This document shows, piece after piece, positions 23,701 to 29,488 of a DNA stretch of 32,934 nt (the stretch's first letter is position 1; every line of letters begins with the position of its first letter). The notes under the pieces were generated by a model. That model had not been told where the DNA came from. It did not search any database and saw nothing but the letters and a program-made list of their open reading frames with translations. Origin of the DNA: Kiritimatiellia bacterium (GTDB taxonomy: Bacteria > Verrucomicrobiota > Kiritimatiellia > RFP12 > UBA1067); NCBI GenBank assembly GCA_016296065.1, contig JAEDKA010000041.1, positions 1-32,934 on the forward strand, given 5' to 3'. A program made the position numbers and the translations under genes.

Positions 23701-25274
23701 CAGACAAGTGATTCCCCGGTTGTATCCCAGCTGTCGACCTCGTGCGGCAGCGGATTTCCATTCGAGTCGACGAACATCATGTCCCCGCCTTTGGCAAGCT
23801 TGAAGTCGTCGTAGTCAAATCCGACAATGCCGCCGTCGGACTCTTCTTTGAGCCTGACAAGGGCAGGGACACCCGTCGTTATTTCGGTCGTCGCAAGCGC
23901 GCTTGTGAGCGTGATTTCGATTGACTTCGCAAATTCAGTCGGCTGAGGCGTGGGCCTCTGGTAAGTATACGTCGCGGAGACAATGGCGCTCGGACCCTTC
24001 CCCGTCGCATAGGCGCGGGCCTTGATAGTCGTCGTCGCGGAGAGCGCAATCGCGCCTGAATACGCCGTGCTGGAATCCGTCGGCGTGGAGCCGTCGGTCG
24101 TATAGTAAATCGTCGCATTTTCCGTCGCACAAGTAAGAGTCACATTTGTCGTCGGATAAAACGCGACGCCCGACTCTGGATTGAACACGGGATCCGCTGC
24201 GCGATCACTCAACTCGTAACAGCCCACGGCCGGAGTATCGGCAAAGTTAACGTTGTCAAGATCAACACCGATTCCCGTATAGGTCGTGCCCGCGCCTATG
24301 GCAGGCGATGTTGATGACAGATGGTAGTCTCCGCTTGCCGCATCGACGAACAGCGGGTCACCATCGGAACAATTAGTGCCGACGACTTCGTTCTGAAGAC
24401 CGAACAAGCAGTAGGATGTCTTGTCGGTCTTTGAAAGCACCGCGTCGTTCGCTACGCTCGCGGAGGTGTTGCCGGCCATGATGTTGTTCATCAATATCGT
24501 GTGGGTTCCTTTGGCATCGGAATCCCCTGTCACGTACAACCCTCCGCCCAGAGTCGTCCCGCTTGCCGAGTTGCCTGCGATCGTCGAATTGCGGATGGTC
24601 ACGTCGGCGTACATGTACATGTATTCAAGGTAAATCCCGCCGCCTTTTCCGTTTGCCGCGGTTTTTGCGTTGGCAGTGTTGTCTGCAACCAGGCAGGTAT
24701 CGATGGTAATCGCACCACTCGGACGGTAAACGCTGACACCGCCGCCGAGAGCTGTTGTTGAATTAACGAGATTGTTTGCGATGATCGAATGGTCAACCTG
24801 ACCTTTCCCTTGGTAGAACCCTACGCCACCACCGTATACAGACGAGCCGCTGGAAACGCCAGCAGTATTATTTACGATGCGACACCAGGAGACTGTTCCA
24901 TCCTTGATTTCTACGCCGGCGCCACTCGCGTTGTTTCCGTTGATACAGCCACCAGTCAATGTGACTTGTCGAATTGCGGCACCTCCATCAACCGTGGCGC
25001 AACGCTTGTCGGCTCCTGTCGCCGTCTGCTTGATGATTGTGTTCTCCCAGCCCTGGCCGACGAGCGTGACGCCGCCGGTGACCATAAGCTGCGAATCGAT
25101 CAGGAAAGTGCCCGTGCCAAGCGTTACCGTGCCCGCCGGCGACACGTTTGCCGCCGCGTCGATCGCGGCCTGAATTGTGGATGTGTCCATCCCTCCCGAG
25201 GGAGTGATTTCCGCTGCACAAGCTGCGTAGACAGCTGCAACCATCGAAGCGAGAGTTATGATTCTTGCTTTCAT
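17766..25274 (-). CDS. Giant secreted beta-helix / LamG / chitobiase-tail protein
   Basis: 2,502 residues. The ATG at 25274 has GGAG 9 nt upstream and starts a signal peptide (MKARIITLASMVAAVYAACA). Rough order: pectin-lyase-like beta-helix (~45-370); chitobiase C-terminal-type module (YYTTDGSTPTDSSTAYSG, ~380-445); DUF2341 (~450-545) with a LamG-type concanavalin fold (VGVWHFE, FTIAGWFKHG, WNGWIDEVRYASGS, to ~810); a second beta-helix (~825-1160); a second chitobiase-type module (YYTTDGTVPTTSSSLYEG, ~1190-1258); two fibronectin-III-like modules (~1260-1460); a third beta-helix (~1490-1930); a bacterial/InlB-like repeat (MSYPEGSEVTVVATPEFACT, FLGWYDET, ~2000-2085); and a C-terminal region with GFNLVGSPWSAPFDVSTL (~2390). 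There is no PEP-CTERM, autotransporter barrel or LPXTG end (it stops at WPTAQQ), so the anchor is unknown. Carbohydrate binding or adhesion is inferred; polysaccharide lyase activity is possible but no catalytic motif is visible. Confidence 0.85.
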   Translation of the reverse strand: MKARIITLASMVAAVYAACAAEITPSGGMDTSTIQAAIDAAANVSPAGTVTLGTGTFLIDSQLMVTGGVTLVGQGWENTIIKQTATGADKRCATVDGGAAIRQVTLTGGCINGNNASGAGVEIKDGTVSWCRIVNNTAGVSSGSSVYGGGVGFYQGKGQVDHSIIANNLVNSTTALGGGVSVYRPSGAITIDTCLVADNTANAKTAANGKGGGIYLEYMYMYADVTIRNSTIAGNSASGTTLGGGLYVTGDSDAKGTHTILMNNIMAGNTSASVANDAVLSKTDKTSYCLFGLQNEVVGTNCSDGDPLFVDAASGDYHLSSTSPAIGAGTTYTGIGVDLDNVNFADTPAVGCYELSDRAADPVFNPESGVAFYPTTNVTLTCATENATIYYTTDGSTPTDSSTAYSGAIALSATTTIKARAYATGKGPSAIVSATYTYQRPTPQPTEFAKSIEITLTSALATTEITTGVPALVRLKEESDGGIVGFDYDDFKLAKGGDMMFVDSNGNPLPHEVDSWDTTGESLVWVKLPSTAASTKITMYYGKGATSNASSTDVWSDYVGVWHFETATAAAAANSQGTYANSTSTSGIDGNIAEHTVTNETGRFGKGFRTNDSTGQKVGNYNYGGVWVNDSGTGSPVDGGKNFTIAGWFKHGAFDYSWDHIFYKREKSGNTTEVSSYKNAFAIESNSSSGSNPQIYPRGSSGTGGLALNENQGLRDWAYVTFVFNDDKCQVYENGTWKGQATIVACIDNDSPLVFGNNCNVAAGLEGDSAWNGWIDEVRYASGSKEASWIAAEYKAMNTAETDIFEYGQAKDTSSDDPDDPDEPTGVIVPGATAAATRQTIQDAIDAAANLAEPGTVTLDDGLFEIDAQLMVTGGVTLVGQGWDDTVIKQVATTPSAETRCVVVDGGAKVEQVTLTGARVTGGNYTYGGGALVNDGTISWCCITNNSLSTANVKYGGGVHITKGSIDHSIIANNAVSSASGTCGGGGIGIYQPTGKILIDACLVAGNSQSKGQGGAGLFASFLNNHNLLTVRNTTIVDNHASGDGGGIYVTQNGTQPDFALVNCVLADNTAAGEGADQNLALPASCVSGYAAQSSNNLFANGTTALGTDSQSVAGSGSAWFVDAADGDYRLGSGSPAIGAGTTYEGIGVDLDNVAFAEPPSMGCYEYGDLTATPTFTPASGEIFYYTLDVEIACAESGAVIYYTTDGTVPTTSSSLYEGPIELSETMTVKARAYTAGKGPSAVASATYTHEIPEELSFYTPHVEPNSLGADISVTLAHVGHGATVADVYIAWGTDYDHLCTPVLVAENVVAKQRVAYSIDDLENTTHYVFRLSAENDQHRSCTRDGEFTTLSHEYLALSSPTVTEVAETSAKLGVGVVTLGEHVNSARVVLKWGTDPNALSQGKVLDPAALEGAALVETLNGLTANTLYYFSFEATSDAETPETVAVSGSFMTGDPALESAARSKGYPSSVAEGKAVTYDADAAGDPVTLVPGEPCCVVDATGYTYVYHSTVGSGADYVFRNEADFRYNASARIGDKYYLFLSDAVDASAEGDTIELLRNNYAVGELMTIAKRLTIRGNGYVVKVDKPFTDDSGYVDLNCTTDVKTIFQIDNGGDVLLEDMTIMGGGQNVGTGTGAGTHDVHTYAVVVAHEMSGNNNIYQTASTGVLEMRHVTITRSQGGLFTAFGTKVYAENCNLVRNARYCGGGLYNRGFLVMVGSSLSENRSLSSAGGGAAAENQGDMYMNNCVICNNGSTEVGGAINQFNAGNIQTGNGRITRLYLMNSTLTGNFSSWTSNGGGGIGSHSNVACTNLDIYAVNVLLCNNYYYNTANQTLTDSDFFVQDGTTMADNNLLYSVYGRINASSSVTPHVTECWQLSDPSAQSVFKGYTQSARVYEQSKTTAPITGAALESDADQPLARYAPIFDGSLADVGTDGVYTYFDASDWRHEVVKMSYKTNEGTMTALGKCAAASEADIVTTFYESSFAYGVDDREIGIVGASGFGADVRSYTLYLVRNPQNGTVSKNLTLNGMSYPEGSEVTVVATPEFACTFLGWYDETDKLVSDKAAYVFTMDSDKHLYAQFSGPSDTVTLEVDCEQAVKGTHTKFPIKVTTDWLGKAFPAICPNGAVTTETKLAVEAALNAPDSVNGLNHVWQDYVLGGMLPGDEHGRIWIRADQTADKATLRFRMQELAKTQGCGFDVKYRLLAMTPGIDADYNREGAYASSGTFVENITSDQRVHRVIDMIFVPDGYLTSCEYVTTVNTAGVLRVASEKAVEIVSTPWAGFSPSSNPAVAATDYVKASCLSVGDVLYVYDKENSNYLAWSVQENGTWAALDTYLIVNGAVSYVGGADATRTNSLPRGAGAWLERKDPTKPIYLYGQYDPTPATTSLEPGFNLVGSPWSAPFDVSTLTPVASGDRIVIPTGGAPINCSYDATKRQWGWRKSVEAPLKDKDGNPILHPVTKEPLVGVTSEWTTEGLELPVGLGFWYYSADSSASELAWPTAQQ

Positions 25275-25314
25275 AGTCGGCATCTCCAATTTGTATAGTC
25301 CCCTTACGCATAAT

Positions 25315-25344
25315 ATTATCCCAAAAATGTGGTGCACTTGTCAC
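25315..25344 (-). promoter_or_regulatory. Promoter of the giant protein operon
   Basis: On the minus strand: GTGACA (25344 to 25339), an 18-nt spacer, then GATAAT (25320 to 25315) within TTTTTGGGATAAT, again with the TGn extension. Unlike the other extended -10 promoters here, the start codon is ~40 nt away and has its own GGAG. Confidence 0.6.
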
Positions 25345-25360
25345 CTATACAAAAGTATAG
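25345..25360. promoter_or_regulatory. Candidate operator palindrome
   Basis: CTATAC-AAAA-GTATAG is a perfect 6-bp inverted repeat with a 4-bp centre, placed immediately upstream of the -35 hexamer of the giant protein promoter. It has the size and position of a dimeric repressor or activator site. No cognate regulator gene is in the window. Confidence 0.4.
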
Positions 25361-25520
25361 TTGCCGGGCAGATGCAATGATTGGCAATTTCCCGGGGACA
25401 GTCCTCTATGAATTCGAATATGCGTTTAAGGAGATGCCGACTCTCGCAAATAGATGGTCAAACTTCAGATTTAGTTCTGGAATCCAAGTTTACTTCTGGA
25501 CGCAGCGATGGTCTCGTGGT

Positions 25521-28226
25521 TTACTCTGCGAGATGGGGCCCGAACGGCATGCGGCCGAAGCGCGGACCGTACACGGCAAGGCCTGTCTTCTCCGCCGCGA
25601 GGCGGATCGTCATCTTGCCGTCCTTCGACGCGGCGGCGACTTCGGCCGGGATCTTCGCCTCGACGAGATAGCCGTAGCTGCCGGCCTCGCAGAGCCTGTC
25701 CTTGCCGTCATTCGCGCGCTCCTGCGAGAACCACGACAGTATGCCGCGGTGGTCTGCCGGATCGTCAGGCAGCGTCACCGTCGCGACGAGCGTGCCGTTT
25801 GCGTAGACCTTGACCTCTCCCGGGTATTTGTGCGCGACGGTCGTCTGCGGATAGCTGTTGGGGTTCTGCGAACGGTCTGCGAGCCCGCCGAGCATGTAGG
25901 CGATGTCCGAGCTGGAGGACGCCTCCTTCTTGAAGTCCTTCGCGTTGAGCCGCTTGGACGAGACCTCGGCGCGGAACACGCACTCGCCCTTCGGCGCGTC
26001 GAACTCGTACTCGAAGAACCCCGTGCCAGCGCCGCAGAACTTCTTGCCGTCCATGACGTCCCACTGCTTGAGCGACCATTCGCCGCGCGCCGGACGCACG
26101 TCGGACACTTCGCCCCTCCGCGTCACGAAGCAGGTGAAGTTGCGAGCGATCGGCGCAAGACCCGCATACAGCGTGAAGTTCACCGTTCCGCACGCGTCGC
26201 AGTCTGGCAGCGTCACCGGAACGTCCGCGAGATGTCCCTCCTGCCACGCCTTCGCCACTTCCGCCGCCGGAAGACGTACACCCATCTCCTCGAACACCGC
26301 ACCCTCGCCGTCGACGTACTTGATCTCATAGCCAAGCGAGAGCTTCCTCCCGGCGTAGCGGTCGGTCGTGAGCGAAATGTCGACTGGGACCCTGTACGTC
26401 TCACCGGCCTTGAACTCTCGGCAGAGCTCCGTGTCGAGCGGAATGTAGGCGTCCGCATGGAAGTCGCGGAAGGTCATTCCAGGAAAGAGCTCCTCGATGC
26501 CGAACTCCTTCTCGGTGCGGTCGAAGCGGACGTATCCGTTCCATTCGTTGATGACGTCGTGGTGCTCGGTGTAGAGCCATCCCGCGCACTTCATGTGGCG
26601 GCGGAAGGCGTTGATCATCATGTGGTAGTCCCACGTCAGGTCGCAGTCGCCGGTCGAACCGTCGTAGCCCCAGACATTGCCGCACTCGGAGTTCATCATT
26701 GGCTCGTCCCTCTGCACAAAGCCGCCCTTGTAGTTCCACTTCGAGCCGCGGAAGGTCCGCGTGCAGAACTCGTCGAGCCTCGACTCCCACTTCCAGCCTG
26801 GAAGATAGGCGTGCCATGTGTTGATGTCGGTTACGACATGGTCATTGTTGCACGGAGAGTTGTCCTCGACTATGCGCGTCGGATCCGCCTCCTTCGCCCT
26901 GCGCCACACGTCCGCCACGCGGCGTTTCGTCGCATCCGTGTAGCCCTTCCCCTCGGAGAAGAGCCCCCACGTCTCGTTGAACAGCACCCATGAGAATATG
27001 GACGGATGGTTGAAGTCGCGCTTGAGCATTCCCTCGAAGCACGCCCAGTGCTCGCGGAACGCCGTCTCGCTTGCATGCCCCCACCAGTTCGGCACGTCGG
27101 CCATGATGAGAAGCCCGAGCTTGTCGGCCCAGTACAGCTTGCGCGGGATCTCCGCCTTTATGTGGACGCGGTTGCCGGTTAGCCCGAGCTTCTTGGAGAT
27201 AAGTATCTCGTTCTTCATGAACTCGTCCGTCGGGAAGGTGTAGAATCCCTCCGGGTGGTAGCTCTGGTCGAGCGTGAGCTGGAGATAGACCGGCTTGCCG
27301 TTCAGCGTCACGTAGGGGTGTCCGTTCGGATTCTTCCCGACGCCGATTTCGCGGAAGCCGAAATACGTGGACACCTCGTCGTCGCCCGCCTTCACCGTCA
27401 CTTCGTAGAGATAGGGATTGTCGAGATCCCAGACCTTCGCATCCTTTATTGGTATGCTGATGTCCCTCTCCATTTCCCCGACTCCGAAAGTCTCGCTGAC
27501 TTTCGCGCCGCCGTCCTCCGGTTTGAAGGCGATCGTGACATCGAGGGGCGCTTTCGCAGGCGCGCCCAGCGTGACGCTGACAAGGACGTGGTCTTCGCAA
27601 AGGCTCGTCGCGAAATAGGGCTCGAAGCGCACGGACTCGATATAGCTGTCGCCGCGTCCTTCGAGATAGACCGTCTGCCAGACGCCGCGCGCATTGCCGT
27701 AGCCCTGCTTGCCGTAAAGCCGCCAGTCCTTGCTGGAGATGGACGCAGGAGCGTCCCACACGCGCAGTTCGACCGTCGCCTTTTCGCCCTTCTTCGCAAA
27801 TGAAGTAAGCTCGACCTCGAACGGAACGTAGCCGCCCTGATGGCGGTCGACGAACTTCCCGTTCACGTAGACGTCGGTCTGCCAGTCGCACGCTCCAATG
27901 ACGAGGAAGAAGCGCGGCGACTTCCAGTCCGCCGGAATCTCCACCTCGCGTCTGTACCATGCGCTGCCTCCATCGCCCTTCACTCCCGAAAGCGGCGCGG
28001 CCCATCCGAACGGAACGACAATCTTCTGGTCGAACTGCGCCGGACGCGCCGGCGCGTCGACTGGCGTGCCCTTCGCCTCGAAGGCGAAGTCCCATTCGCC
28101 GTTCAGGTTCACCCACTCGGCGCGCTCCCAGTCGGGACGCGGATGCTCCGGCAGCGGAATCGCTACGGCTTCTGAAACGAACGCCGCGGCAAACGCCGCA
28201 GCACATACGGCAACTCTCGTGTTCAT
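25521..28226 (-). CDS. GH2 family glycosidase (beta-galactosidase/glucuronidase-like)
   Basis: 901 residues with a signal peptide (MNTRVAVCAAAFAAAFVSEAVA), so periplasmic or secreted. The jelly-roll sugar-binding domain (~25-195) contains WVNLNGEWDFAFE, GSAWYRREVEIPADW and CDWQTDVYVNGKFVDRHQGG. An immunoglobulin-like domain (~200-310) is followed by the TIM barrel from about 310 (LTGNRVHIKAEIPRKLYWAD). The acid/base is Glu418 in SWVLFNETWG and the nucleophile is Glu514 in MMNSECGNVWGYDG. A long C-terminal beta region (~640-901) follows. Retaining exo-hydrolysis of a beta-linked sugar is expected, but the exact sugar cannot be read from sequence. It begins 11 nt after the fucosidase stop, making a two-gene operon that probably acts on a fucosylated glycan. 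Confidence 0.92.
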   Translation of the reverse strand: MNTRVAVCAAAFAAAFVSEAVAIPLPEHPRPDWERAEWVNLNGEWDFAFEAKGTPVDAPARPAQFDQKIVVPFGWAAPLSGVKGDGGSAWYRREVEIPADWKSPRFFLVIGACDWQTDVYVNGKFVDRHQGGYVPFEVELTSFAKKGEKATVELRVWDAPASISSKDWRLYGKQGYGNARGVWQTVYLEGRGDSYIESVRFEPYFATSLCEDHVLVSVTLGAPAKAPLDVTIAFKPEDGGAKVSETFGVGEMERDISIPIKDAKVWDLDNPYLYEVTVKAGDDEVSTYFGFREIGVGKNPNGHPYVTLNGKPVYLQLTLDQSYHPEGFYTFPTDEFMKNEILISKKLGLTGNRVHIKAEIPRKLYWADKLGLLIMADVPNWWGHASETAFREHWACFEGMLKRDFNHPSIFSWVLFNETWGLFSEGKGYTDATKRRVADVWRRAKEADPTRIVEDNSPCNNDHVVTDINTWHAYLPGWKWESRLDEFCTRTFRGSKWNYKGGFVQRDEPMMNSECGNVWGYDGSTGDCDLTWDYHMMINAFRRHMKCAGWLYTEHHDVINEWNGYVRFDRTEKEFGIEELFPGMTFRDFHADAYIPLDTELCREFKAGETYRVPVDISLTTDRYAGRKLSLGYEIKYVDGEGAVFEEMGVRLPAAEVAKAWQEGHLADVPVTLPDCDACGTVNFTLYAGLAPIARNFTCFVTRRGEVSDVRPARGEWSLKQWDVMDGKKFCGAGTGFFEYEFDAPKGECVFRAEVSSKRLNAKDFKKEASSSSDIAYMLGGLADRSQNPNSYPQTTVAHKYPGEVKVYANGTLVATVTLPDDPADHRGILSWFSQERANDGKDRLCEAGSYGYLVEAKIPAEVAAASKDGKMTIRLAAEKTGLAVYGPRFGRMPFGPHLAE

Positions 28227-28237
28227 AATATTGCTGA

Positions 28238-29320
28238 TCAGACCTTAGCGGCGAGGCCTTCGAGAATCGCGATTCCGGCGGCGGGGATGCGTCCGAGCGG
28301 ATCCGGCCCGATGTTGAGCATGTAGTTCGAACCGATCGACGCGCACTTCGCCTTGATTGCGCGTATCTCGTCGACGCTCTTGTAGTGCGTGTCCGTCGGA
28401 CGGTAGCCCCACGAGTCGTTCATCGTGCCGACGGTCTCGTACAGCTTGTTCGCATCCGTCTTCTCGGCGATGCAGTTGTCGCCGGGCGTCTCATAGTCGC
28501 CGAGGTCGTTGCCGATGCGCCCCGATACGAGGCATCCGGGCTGGTGCTTCCGCACGAGCTCGACAAACTTCTCAGACTGCCGTCGCGTCAGCGTCATCGG
28601 AACGTCGAACCATACGAGGCAGAGATCGCCGTACTGCGTAAGGATCTCCTCGACCTGCGGCATCGCCTTCTCGTCAAGATAGCGCTGGAAGTCGTATGCG
28701 GGCGTGTCGGCGAAATCCCAGTCGTTGCCCCAGAATCGCTCCTCGTCGGAGACCTTCAGGTCCTTGTAGCTGTAGTACGGCACGCGGCGTCCGCCGCCGT
28801 TCGGATCGCTCCAGTCCAGGTCCTGCGAATAGTAGAGACCGAGCTTGAGTCCCGTCGCGCGGCATGCCTCGGCGATCTCTTCGAGCGGGTCGCGCCCGAA
28901 TGGCGTTGCGTCGACGACGTTGTATTTCGAGACGCGCGAACGGTACATCGCAAACCCGTCGTGGTGCTTCGAGGTGATGACGAAGTACTTCATCCCGGCG
29001 TCGCGCGCGCGCTTCATCCATTCCATCGGATCGAACAAGACGGGATTGAACGCCTTCGCGAGCGCGGCGTACGCCTTCAGCGGAATCTTGTCGCCGTGCA
29101 TGATCCATTCGCCGTAGGGGTGTACGCCCGGACGGCCCTTCCACTCTCCGCCGAGAAGCGTGTAGAGGCCCCAATGCGCCATCATGCCGAACTGGGCCTC
29201 CTTGAACCACTTCTTCGTCTGCGCGAGCAGCGGCGATTCCGCCGCGTCCGCGCCGATCGCCCCCGCAGCCGCGAACGCCGCGGCCCCACCGATGAATTCC
29301 TTGCGTGTCATGTCCGCCAT
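28238..29320 (-). CDS. GH29 alpha-L-fucosidase
   Basis: 360 residues. The N-terminus MTRKEFIGGAAAFAAAGAIG resembles a Tat signal with RK in place of the twin Arg, then a hydrophobic stretch to ~27. The catalytic domain begins TKKWFKEAQFGMMAHWGLYT, the family start with the conserved HWG. It continues with YFVITSKHHDGFAMYRS (the KHHDGF hallmark), LGLYYSQDLDW, and the nucleophile Asp239 in CLVWFDVPMT. The tail is GSNYMLNIGPDPLGRIP, usual for the end of the barrel. Unlike longer GH29 enzymes it has no C-terminal beta-sandwich. The start could be the ATG at 29320 (GAAAGG just upstream) or the in-frame ATG at 29311. It releases terminal alpha-L-fucose with retention and is first in the GH29-GH2 operon. 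Confidence 0.93.
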   Translation of the reverse strand: MADMTRKEFIGGAAAFAAAGAIGADAAESPLLAQTKKWFKEAQFGMMAHWGLYTLLGGEWKGRPGVHPYGEWIMHGDKIPLKAYAALAKAFNPVLFDPMEWMKRARDAGMKYFVITSKHHDGFAMYRSRVSKYNVVDATPFGRDPLEEIAEACRATGLKLGLYYSQDLDWSDPNGGGRRVPYYSYKDLKVSDEERFWGNDWDFADTPAYDFQRYLDEKAMPQVEEILTQYGDLCLVWFDVPMTLTRRQSEKFVELVRKHQPGCLVSGRIGNDLGDYETPGDNCIAEKTDANKLYETVGTMNDSWGYRPTDTHYKSVDEIRAIKAKCASIGSNYMLNIGPDPLGRIPAAGIAILEGLAAKV

Positions 29321-29335
29321 TTCCTTTCGCCGCCA

Positions 29336-29364
29336 ATTCTATCAAATACGGTGGAATCGCGCAA
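29336..29364 (-). promoter_or_regulatory. Promoter of the GH29-GH2 operon
   Basis: On the minus strand TTGCGC (29364 to 29359), a 17-nt spacer and TAGAAT (29341 to 29336) form a classical two-box sigma70-type promoter. It is followed by a short leader with GAAAGG before the ATG. It differs from the extended -10 type used elsewhere in the window. Confidence 0.5.
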
Positions 29365-29385
29365 CCCCATCAAATTAGGGGGGGA

Positions 29386-29445
29386 CAAAAACCGCATGGC
29401 GTAATCGACAACGGGGCGATGCCTGCACCCAGCTTGTGCCATGCG
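29386..29445 (-). terminator. Candidate terminator after the kinase-like gene
   Basis: On the minus strand CGCATGGC (29445 to 29438) pairs with GCCATGCG (29400 to 29393), directly followed by GTTTTTGT. The loop region can form further pairs (ACAA with TTGT, GGG with CCC). It lies ~45 nt past the stop of the kinase-like gene and just upstream of the fucosidase promoter, where a terminator would be expected. The long loop makes the call tentative. Confidence 0.45.
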
Positions 29446-29488
29446 CCGCTGCGCGAGAGCGACTCCGCGGCGAATGTGCCGTCCTCCG

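Noticed and set aside
25329..26993. 554-codon plus-strand frame with a GGAGATG start near 25434
   Set aside because: The start-like signal is real as DNA (see the inverted 13-mer), but the frame is antisense to the GH2 enzyme and has no protein-like content.
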